Of a stretch of DNA of 64,000 nucleotides, positions 56,625 through 64,000 are shown piece after piece. The stretch is from Cordylochernes scorpioides. Lineage: Eukaryota > Arthropoda > Arachnida > Pseudoscorpiones > Chernetidae. The stretch is taken from positions 64,871,887-64,935,886 of the forward strand of contig CP092871.1 in assembly GCA_030710605.1 (NCBI GenBank), written 5' to 3'. A model generated the notes under the pieces. That model saw only the letters and a program-made list of their open reading frames with translations, made no database searches and was not told the origin of the DNA. Made by a program: the position numbers and the translations under genes. Numbering within the stretch: position 1 is the first letter of the stretch; every line of letters starts with the position of its first letter.

Positions 56625-56905
56625 CAAAGAAGGTTGATTGAGGAGTGGTATAGATTGTAGATTTTTCGTCTGCCACGACCTGAGATCGAATTCCGCATTG
56701 GGCACTTTTTCTAGAAAAATGCAATGCTTCTCATTGGTTCCCGATTCTCGCAAAAGTCATCGCCACCAATGAGTGCAAGTAGTCGAACGGGGCTCTGAAA
56801 CACTTGTAAGTGCAAAGGTCGAATAGCTTTCTACATGTGTAGACATGTGGTACACGGTAAAAGCAGTCGCCAACTACCCACCATGAACATCATGGCTTGT
56901 ACCAC
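56625..56905 (+). mobile_element. tRNA-derived SINE, copy 2
   Basis: The head (ggtatagattgtagattttt then the B-box-like GAGATCGAATTCCGC) leads to attgggcacttttt. The body (ctacatgtgtagacatgtgg; gcagtcgccaacta; catggcttgtaccacg) matches the SINE at 33220-33510 in opposite orientation. The A box is poorly kept. Confidence 0.78.
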
Positions 56906-56984
56906 GTCTGCTTCGAATAGGTAAAGATAACAGCAAGGTATTTTTCCATTGTCTTATTCTGGAGATCTCATGAAACCAAAGCCT

Positions 56985-57030
56985 ACCTTGTGCTGACGAG
57001 GGCCATTAGCCCGAAACCATGGTCCAAACC
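56985..57030 (+). ncRNA. Hammerhead ribozyme candidate HH5
   Basis: The core CTGACGA (56993-56999) is followed by stem II GGGC-CATTA-GCCC (57000-57012) and the core GAAA (57013-57016). Helix III is CC-AT-GG (57017-57022) with a two-base loop. The cleavage triplet is GTC (57022-57024), the most favoured one. Stem I pairs CTTGTG with CAAACC only partly. The core and helix III are the best of all copies, but stem I is weak. It lies 260 bases before the GPCR reading frame, next to a minus-strand ORF (56954-57190) of unknown origin. Confidence 0.65.
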
Positions 57031-57287
57031 TCCTATCAAATCTGGTGCTGTCTGTGCCTTGGATACGTCTTGAGTCTGCTAATTTACGAAAACGATCCAT
57101 AGGTGGTGGCATGGGTTTTGCGTCTATTTTGACGGGAGAGGTTCTTTTAATAGACATACATTTTTTTAAGAGATCGAACAAGTTTGACATGACCTCTTTT
57201 AAAAAATTTTAACGTTCTTTATTTATTTCTCAGCTGGATTGTTGAAGTAGTGTTATCTCAGGTGTAGTATAGTACTCTAAGCGCAAT

Positions 57288-58949
57288 GTGTGTGTTCGGC
57301 AGATGGTGCGGGAGATAGCGGAGCTGGCCGTGCTAGCCGCGCTGCTGGCAGGATCCGTGGCCAGTAACGGGCTGGTGCTGGTTCTCTACCGCCGTCGACC
57401 CACGCTGCGTACCTTCAGCAACCGCTTCGTCCTCAACCTCTCCGTGGCCCACCTGGTGCAAACCGGGGCCGTGCTGCCGTTCCACCTGGCAGCCTTCGCC
57501 GCTGGAAGATGGCTCTTCGGCACGGTGTGGTGCCGGGGGGCTGCGCTGGCGCAGGTCGCCACCACGTGCTCGGCCGTACAAGCGCTACTCCTTATCGCCA
57601 TCGATCGCAATTACGCCGTGAACAGCCCACTACGCTACGCCACCACTGTCACCCGGCGTCGTACGGAGGCCCTGATCGCCGGCATGTGGGGATTGTCCGT
57701 CGTGGTTGCCCTGCCAGCTCTCGTTCTCGACGCCGATTTCTCACCTGAGTGGGGGACATGCGTCGTAATCTGGGAGCGCTTCCCTGCCTACGCTGCTTTC
57801 CTCGGCACGGTAGCCTTTCTTCTGCCTCTACTGAAAGTGGCCTGGGTGTACGGGGCGATGTTCAGAGCGGCCCGCAATAACAGCGCGAGGGCACGCAAGC
57901 ATAGCCTCGGTAGCGGGGACCTTTGCCCGCACCACGCACCGTCACGAAGGCGGAGCTCTTCTACAACCAGTCAATCATCTATATTCGGTGAAGAATGGCG
58001 AGCTGTTAGAACCGGATTGTTGGTCGTTTCTTCTTTTATGTTCTGTTGGCTACCTCAGGTCTATGCTATGATGATGCAAGCCTTCACTTCCGCACCGCAG
58101 AGCCGCTTACTTATGACTTTTGTGAGGATTACATCTTACAGCGCGTGCATTATAAACCCCTATCTGTATGTATTTCGAAATAAAAACACCAGAAACCATA
58201 TTTTTGTGCTACTCGGATGTAAAAAGTACCAAAGAGCACCTTCGATTTTCCAACATCTACGTAACGAGAGACTCTTACGACAGGCATTGAAGAATGACGT
58301 TGGCGGGGCCATCCAGAAGATCAATCCTATTGTGTGCCAGAATTCAAAAGGCGAATGGAAAATTTTGCCAGGTCCTCCAGAAGATCTTCTCTCAGTCGAG
58401 GCCAGAACATCTCGGCCAAGCCTAGACGACTTACCGACGGTGCACAGCGAGGTGATTGCCAATCCAAGTTTGATCAAGAAGAATTGGATGTACCAGGATG
58501 CTTATCTCGGAGAGCTCTCTAGGATCAACAAGTATCGCGCAAGGTTCCAGCGAAACTCCAGCGACTCCACAGATAACTCGAGCAGCTTGGATTACGAAGA
58601 CGTTCCCATCTGGGTAGAAAGGTTCAAGAACAAAGAGTCGAAAACCAGATTCACTGGCCAGCAAGAGGATGGGCTGCCCAAGCCTCTGAGACGCGGCAAG
58701 AGCTTCTCGGGGGAAGAAAGGGAGATGAACGTCACCAGAGGGATGAGGCGTTCTTCCTTTGTACTAACTAGGCTCCGGGACTCGAGCGAATCTACGCTGA
58801 CTTCCTCCACTGGGTCATCGCTGGAGTCTCAGCAAGACCTGGGGACGCGGCCCAGGCTGGTAAGGCAACACTCGGCAGCCCTGTGTGCTTGCTGCGCCTC
58901 GGACCTGAGGGACCTGCCTCCACTCAGATCCACCCAACCTCTTGATTAG
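57288..58949 (+). CDS. Class A (rhodopsin-like) orphan GPCR, 553 aa
   Basis: It is a seven-helix plasma-membrane receptor that should signal through a G protein. Helices lie at about residues 12-34, 47-70, 80-104, 127-148, 165-190, 243-266 and 274-297. Class A marks: Asn27 in helix 1, Cys82 and Cys158 (disulphide), Trp134, Pro180, CWLP at 253-256, NPYLY at 290-294. The DRY box reads DRN (106-108), and the helix 2 aspartate of LAVADL is His55 (LSVAHL). Loop 3 is about 50 residues and Ser/Arg-rich; the C-tail of 255 residues is Ser-rich with many basic stretches. The extracellular N-terminus is only about 11 residues, so an upstream exon is possible: tgtgtgttcggcag just before codon 6 could be a splice acceptor. 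CAG/GTATGT at 58963-58970, after the stop, could be a donor. I do not recognise the ligand class. GC-rich, unlike its surroundings. Confidence 0.92.
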   Translation: MCVRQMVREIAELAVLAALLAGSVASNGLVLVLYRRRPTLRTFSNRFVLNLSVAHLVQTGAVLPFHLAAFAAGRWLFGTVWCRGAALAQVATTCSAVQALLLIAIDRNYAVNSPLRYATTVTRRRTEALIAGMWGLSVVVALPALVLDADFSPEWGTCVVIWERFPAYAAFLGTVAFLLPLLKVAWVYGAMFRAARNNSARARKHSLGSGDLCPHHAPSRRRSSSTTSQSSIFGEEWRAVRTGLLVVSSFMFCWLPQVYAMMMQAFTSAPQSRLLMTFVRITSYSACIINPYLYVFRNKNTRNHIFVLLGCKKYQRAPSIFQHLRNERLLRQALKNDVGGAIQKINPIVCQNSKGEWKILPGPPEDLLSVEARTSRPSLDDLPTVHSEVIANPSLIKKNWMYQDAYLGELSRINKYRARFQRNSSDSTDNSSSLDYEDVPIWVERFKNKESKTRFTGQQEDGLPKPLRRGKSFSGEEREMNVTRGMRRSSFVLTRLRDSSESTLTSSTGSSLESQQDLGTRPRLVRQHSAALCACCASDLRDLPPLRSTQPLD

Positions 58950-59984
58950 CTCCTTTATCTCCCAGGTATGTCCTAGATCATTGCCCGGCACTTCCATCCT
59001 GCTAGGCCTCGGAAAGTAGAGACTTTCCGCCGCTCAGGCTTCAATCGCGGGATCTTATAATAAGCACTAACAATTCTTCAACTTTCAGGACCCGTGGATT
59101 ATTTTAAATGGATTCAAAATACGGATCTAACCCCTGAATATTTGAACTATTTAATTTGTCTCAGATAAAAATTTGCTTATCTAAGCCATAAATACTTCTT
59201 CCTCTATTCAGGTATCACAATTGTCTCACATTTTTTTATCTTTCTTCAGTTCCTTAGCGTTCCTATCCTTAACGTTAAGTTCTGTTTTATGAGACAAATT
59301 TTCGCTTGATTTTTTTAAGCCCATTCATAGATATTTATATATGAACACATTTTTTATGTAATTTTTTCTTTGTTTTTAACTACAGTGATGTGTAAAATTT
59401 AAGTATCAAACAATAAATTGATTTATTTTTAAATTAAAGGAAGATTATTAAAGAAAATATGCATATATTTATATTTAGCCAGTAATTTGTGAAAATTAAA
59501 AGGAAAGATGCATATTGCATATTTTAAAACGTTTATAATCAGTTTTATGTAGAAGATTATATGATGGTTGGTAAAAAAACATATTTGAACAAATTTGGAT
59601 TTATCAGCTTTAAAAATCTTTAATTCAATAAAATCATTTTGTTCCTTAAATTTTGGACAACAGTGTAATATTTAGTTCTCTTCTTCCTTCTCCAATACAT
59701 TTTATTATAAAAGGTTGTTTTTTGATACTTCTATAAAATATTTCGATATATTTTAAATTTGTAAATAGCAGGTACATATATTATTATTTGAAATTTTATT
59801 ATTCGAAACCTCTAAATTTCATATATTTTTTAAAATTATCAATTAACTTAATTTTTCAAGTATTGGTAGGTAAATTTTAGAATCTAGTTAATAAAATGTA
59901 TTCTGTTTTATATAGTTGATACATTTGAACAAATTTGATTTATTAATATATATATATTTAATTCAACACTATTATTTTTATATA
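58950..59984. other. 3' flank of the GPCR gene, AT-rich
   Basis: The first 100 bases keep the gene's base composition, then the sequence turns AT-rich. Possible AATAAA signals occur near 59413 and 59630. No other gene is seen. Confidence 0.45.
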
Positions 59985-60550
59985 AAATAAAAGGATTTAA
60001 AAGCGCGAATGTTTCTTTTATACATAAAACGAACTTCTACTGTCCTTACTGCGATGAAAAAATATATTGGGAGGGCTTGGCTCATCAGTGGTGAACCCTC
60101 CCAGCGGTTTCGCCAATTTAATCCACCAGACCGCTTCTCAGAGCTCTAATACTGTATTGGATCATTCTGCTTTTATATGCTACACTGAAGGATGGAATCT
60201 TAGAAATGGTTTTCAAGTAAACTATGGACATAAGCTTATAGGACAGTAGAATTACATTCAAATATTTGCTTCGAGCAATGCTCTTCAGCAAACTATAAAG
60301 ACAAGGCCAGTTAGGAATAAATTAACCATTTCTAAGATTCCATCCTTCAGTGTAGCATATAAAAGCAGAATGATCCAATACAGTATTAGAGCTCTGAGAA
60401 GCGGTCTGGTGGATTAAATTGGCGAAACCGCTGGGAGGGTTCACCACTGATGAGCCAAGCCCTCCCAATATATTTTTTTCATCGCAGTAAGGACAGTAGA
60501 AGTTCGTTTTATGTATAAAAGAAACATTCGCGCTTTTAAATCCTTTTATT
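59985..60550. mobile_element. Large foldback element, arms about 227 bases
   Basis: The left arm (59985-60211) and right arm (60324-60550) are reverse complements that look perfect or nearly so over their whole length, around a spacer of 112 bases. The arms carry gggagggcttggctcatcag, ggtgaaccctcccag and ctctaatactgtattggatc. The shared ggtgaaccctcccag word links it to the hairpin at 56285. Near-identity of the arms means recent origin or ongoing gene conversion. No protein is encoded. Confidence 0.93.
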
Positions 60551-61137
60551 TATATGTATAGATGGCGCGTTATTGCTTTGTGTTAAACTATTATTTTTAA
60601 TGAAATTTAATTTATAATATATAATAGCGCGCTATATATAGGCTCTTTTTTTTTACTTTTGGATGTTTCACCTCATATTGTATTTATGCTCGAATATTTT
60701 CGCTTTTGTGGTTTTGTGAATTTATAAAAAAAAAGTTTTTCAAAATATGTGTAAATAAAAATATTATGTCTAACTCCTATAATTGCACCCTATTAATATA
60801 AACAAATATGTCCTCTTAAGCCAAATTAAAATTTATTTCTGAGTAATATAAACATAATTTTTCAAATCAAATATTATCATTGCTTGAAATTATTTGGATT
60901 GCATACTGGTTTGTTTATATTTTTTATATTTTTAAAAATTTATAAAATGAATCCGAATGCAAATATGTTTCAAAAGTTCATTTAACATTGTATAAAATCA
61001 CCATCTATATAAATATGTATATTGTATTGTAATATATTTTTTACGTGCGTTCTCTATTTTGTTACACATACGACCAACTCAGAATATTAATTATATATTC
61101 AAATATTTAAAGGATTCTTAGAGAGAAAAAAAAAATA

Positions 61138-61221
61138 TATATATATATTAAAAATAAAAAAGGCATCTCCTGACCACGAGCACATGTGCTTTTTAGATGG
61201 CAGAGCGCCATCTATATATAT
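61138..61221 (-). repeat. MITE fragment of the 14115 family
   Basis: Its sequence (tattaaaaataaaaaaggca, ctcctgaccacgagcacatg, tagatggcagagcgccatct) is the reverse complement of 14172-14251. Only one end is present; AT repeats flank it on both sides. Confidence 0.8.
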
Positions 61222-61299
61222 CAATAAGATAGATAAGAAAGATTTTGAAATAAAATGTTATATAAGGAATATTATCTTTTTAATTATATAGGTTTCAAA

Positions 61300-61400
61300 C
61301 TTTTAATTAGACATTTTATATTTATATTTAGACACTTTCATTTTTATTTAGACATTTTCAATTTTAATTTAGACAGTTTTCATTTTAATTTAGACACATG
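61300..61400. repeat. Short tandem repeat, unit about 22 bases
   Basis: Units of the type tttagacattttcattttaa recur four or five times with drift (gacattttat, gacactttca, gacattttca, gacagttttc, gacacatgg). Confidence 0.7.
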
Positions 61401-61977
61401 GACTTTTCTATATACTCCTTATTTAAGAGCATTTTGAAACAGCTAAAAAATATGGAATATAGTTTTTATGTTAAGAATGAAGGGCTTGAAATGGGAATAG
61501 CGAAGTTTGACATTATTTTTAAATCTGGTGAAATATTAATAAACAATTCCGCATCTTCTTTTCTTTTTCGCTTAGTTTCATCTGATTTTATGTTGATCAA
61601 CTCAATAGATGACGTTTTCAGAGTTATTTTAAACTCTTTTATTGCATTGATTATTGTTGTTTGCGACACTTCTAGATTTAATATATATTTTTAATTCATA
61701 TATTAATTTTGTTAAAAGTTATTATTATAAATATTTTGTATATACTTTTTAAAATAAAATCTAAATCGCTTAATGGCATTTTTTTTCTGTCTAAATCCTC
61801 ATTTCTTTATTTATTTTAATTAGCCTTCTTTTTTATATTTTTGCATAGCTGAACTATAATTGATGTTCAATAACGTAGAAGCTTTCGCATAGTTTCATCT
61901 TGTAAGCATACTGATATAGGCTTAGCAAAATACGGTTATTCTTTTTGAGGATTTCTGGTTGTTTTGGTACTTACGTA

Positions 61978-62172
61978 TGTTGTAGTTACGAGGACATCCC
62001 TTTAGATATAAACAAATATATATTTATTTAAGGAACGACTTGTTCCATTACATATATTGTTAAAACAAGTTAGCGGTAAACAATAACAGCAAGGTTGAAG
62101 GTAGTAGTTGGAAGTTACGTCATAGTAGTGACGTCAGCATCTATGATGATTAAAGTCAAAGTTTGCGTAACA
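61978..62172 (-). repeat. Copia 3' LTR
   Basis: On the minus strand it starts tgttacgcaaac and ends gtaactacaaca, about 195 bases, a usual size for Copia. It contains tgacgtca-like words (gtgacgtcagc). The 5' LTR is outside the window, so the limits rest on the TG/CA ends and the purine tract. Confidence 0.75.
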
Positions 62173-62175
62173 ATT

Positions 62176-64000
62176 CCCTCCTTACTTTGGCTTTATTCCC
62201 ACGATGCTGAGGCTCTCCAGGTGTTTCTTCATCTGGTCTCGGGATAGGTCCTTTGTGAAGATATCCGCCTCCAGGTCCTGGGATGGCTTGTACAGAAGGC
62301 AGATGTCTCTGGATTCATAACAGTCTCTTAAGAAGTGGTACTTTCTGTTGATATGTCTACAGCGACTGCTTTGTTTAGGGCTGGAGATCCAGTTGATCAA
62401 TGACTGACTGTCTGTATAGATCGCAGTTGGTTTTTCCATGAAATTCCATTCTCCCAGCTCTCGTAGCAGGTTTATTATCCACTTGATTTGACAGCAGCTT
62501 TCACAAGCAGCTATCATTTCTGCTTCCATTGTGGAGAGGGCGACGAGTGGTTATTTACTACTTTTCCAGTCTATAGTTGCTTCGCCGAGCTTCAATACAT
62601 ATCCGCCGTAGGATTTTCCATCATGAGTGGTCGACCAGATGGCATCGGTGTAGGACTTCAGGATTCCAGTCTTTCCTCTTTCAAATTTCACTCCTAGGTC
62701 AATTGTTCCTCGTAGGTATCTCATCACTCTTGATTGCTGTCCAGTGCATCTGTTTTGGTTGTCTGGAGTACTGTGAAAGTTTGCTAGTGATGTAAGCGAT
62801 GTCGGGTCTGGTGTTAACAGCTAGAAACATTAGCATTCCAAGGGCTTCTTGGTAAGTGTGCTGATCACAATTGTCATCTTCAATATGATTGTCCAAATTG
62901 ATTTCTTTGGAACCTGGTGTTGGAACTTCCTTACAATTTTCCATTCCATATTTCTGCAATATTTGTTGTACATAGTGGCTTTGCTGTAGCGAAATTCCCT
63001 CCTTGTCTTGTATGATCTTGATTCCCAAAAACATGCCTTTACATGTTACATCCTTTATTTCCAGGTGATGTCTCAATTTATTGATGAATCTGTTTGAGGT
63101 ATCTTCAGAATCTGAGACAGTGATAAAGTCATCAACATATATCCCTACATAGAAGTATTTGTCTTCATTCTTCCATTTAAATAGGCAAGGATCAGATTTA
63201 AGTTTTTCCAGTCCACAGTCATGAAGTACTTGACTGAATTTCTCATACCACGATCTTCCGGATTGAGGTAGACCGTAAATACTTTTGTTGAGTTTGCAAA
63301 CTTTGTTTCTGTCTTGGACAAATCCAGCAGGTTGTTCCATGAATATTGTATTTTCAATGTTTCCATTTAGATAGGCTGCTTTTACATCAAATAGTTTAAT
63401 GACTGAATCTTTTGTTGCTGCCATTGACAAAATAGTCCTGAGGGTGGCATTTTTAATTACAGGGCTGAAACTTTCGTTGTAATCTCTTCCTGGGATTTGG
63501 TTGTATCCCATTGCAACAAGTCTAGCTTTGTAAGTTTTGTTTTCTTGGTCTTTAGATATTTTGAACACCCATTTACTTTTGATAACTTTAGCGTTTACAG
63601 GTGTAGGTACTAGTTCCCATACTTGATGCGAGTACATGTTACCATCAAAGTTGCCTGTTCCTATTAGCTTGTCATCAGAAGAGTATATGTATGCTCCTTC
63701 AGAGTTCAAAAGAACAGAGTTCCCTCTTCTTACTACGCTTGGAATGGACATTAAATTTCCTTTCAGGTGTGGTACATGGAGGACATTATGCAGGGTTACA
63801 GCGTTGTTAAGTTTGTCCTTACCTTGTACAGTAGCTTGGATTAATCCCGATGAGGTAGATTCGAGGTGCCTCCCTTCTTCTGCCACTTGTATGCTTCTTC
63901 TCTCCTCCGTCTTGTGCTCGATCCAATCACTATGGGAAGTCATGTGGCTTGTGCACGCAGAATCAATTATCCACACGTCCTGAGTCGTCGGGCGTTCCTC
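62176..64000 (-). pseudogene. Copia pol with integrase deleted in frame
   Basis: Read on the minus strand from the window edge: protease near 63970 (WIIDSACTSHMTSH, catalytic DS), continuing to about 63630. It joins in frame to the start of RT (VWELVPTPVNAKVIKSKWVF), with IYVDD near 63130. The whole GAG-pre-integrase and integrase core that normally lie between them are absent. RT ends near 62720 with a frameshift (WTAIK region). An in-frame stop lies near 62550. RNase H follows at 62529-62182 (MEAEMIAACE, YTDSQSLINW, HINRKYHFLRD). Without integrase it could move only with help, and the later breaks make it inactive. Confidence 0.9.

Larger units (their letters stand above)
60551..61977. other. 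AT-rich region with small repeats
   Basis: It contains the MITE fragment at 61138-61221 and a short tandem repeat at 61300-61400, listed separately. A 98-codon plus-strand frame (61398-61694) and a 67-codon minus-strand frame (61466-61669) have no recognised domain; the minus one is Lys/Glu-rich and could be a remnant. Confidence 0.45.
61978..64000 (-). mobile_element. Copia LTR retrotransposon, 3' part (runs off the window)
   Basis: Minus strand. The 3' LTR lies at 61978-62172, preceded on the minus strand by a purine tract (aaggagggaat). Coding follows from 62176 to beyond 64000. The probable target flank is acgta (61973-61977), but the partner lies outside the window. Confidence 0.9.

Noticed and set aside
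56954-57190. A 78-codon minus-strand gene upstream of the GPCR
   Set aside because: It overlaps the hammerhead repeat and has no recognised domain; it may be a remnant of the Penelope-type element, but I cannot support a gene.
57333-58997. Minus-strand and other-frame ORFs across the GPCR gene
   Set aside because: GC-rich coding DNA leaves other frames open by chance. The plus-strand frame has all GPCR motifs.
60415-60470. Permuted hammerhead (GAAAC before CTGATGA with paired TTGGC/GCCAA) in the large foldback
   Set aside because: Only about five bases lie between the possible GTT triplet and CTGATGA, too few to form stem I.

Overview
This is a eukaryotic, strongly AT-rich stretch made mostly of nested transposable elements. 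One apparently intact host gene stands out: an intronless class A G-protein-coupled receptor (57288-58949). The mix of elements suggests an arthropod, most likely an insect: mariner DD34D elements, BEL, several Gypsy types, Copia, Helitrons with CTAG ends, Penelope-like fragments, tRNA-derived SINEs and a tRNA-Gly(GCC). I cannot name the species. There is no operon structure, CRISPR array or prokaryotic gene.

Layout. 27-1135: a 3'-truncated mariner. 1136-3210: AT-rich, no gene. 3211-4999: copy A of an LTR-like repeat family (R1), followed by a GC-rich, proline-rich ORF with one in-frame stop. 5005-11371: R1 copy B, split by a decayed BEL element (5152-10879). 11372-13880: AT-rich DNA with two long hairpins. 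13881-13951: tRNA-Gly. 13998-15234: a non-autonomous Helitron carrying a nested foldback repeat. 15309-22285: a tandem array of Helitron-like units interrupted by Gypsy element G1 (15860-21045). 22746-24049: a second mariner, minus strand. 24245-25325: a 73-bp minisatellite. 25363-25790: a tandem tRNA-derived repeat. 26196-31221: Gypsy element G4, minus strand. 31500-32406: a Tigger/pogo remnant. 33220-35250: a SINE and several Penelope-type repeats with hammerhead motifs. 35360-45948: Gypsy G3, interrupted by the young, apparently complete Gypsy G2 (38537-43710). 46552-49560: foldback elements, R1 copy C, and a Penelope-like piece with a hammerhead ribozyme candidate and a reverse-transcriptase fragment. 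51933-52464: a solo LTR with heat-shock elements. 52892-53583: R1 copy D. 55331-56187: a Helitron. 56285-57030: foldback, SINE and hammerhead candidate. 57288-58949: the GPCR. 59985-60550: a large foldback. 61978-64000: the 3' part of a Copia element, minus strand, lacking its integrase.

How the parts work. G2 has both open frames, near-identical LTRs and a perfect T TTA AAC slippery site just before the gag stop, so it should make Gag and a minus-1 frameshift Gag-Pol. G1 has the same design, with one stop inside pol. In both, the gag start codon lies inside the 5' LTR. G1, G2, G3 and the solo LTR all sit at ATAT target sites. The hammerhead candidates belong to Penelope-type repeats, where such ribozymes are known. 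Every call rests on reading motifs, frames and repeats by eye; no database search was possible.
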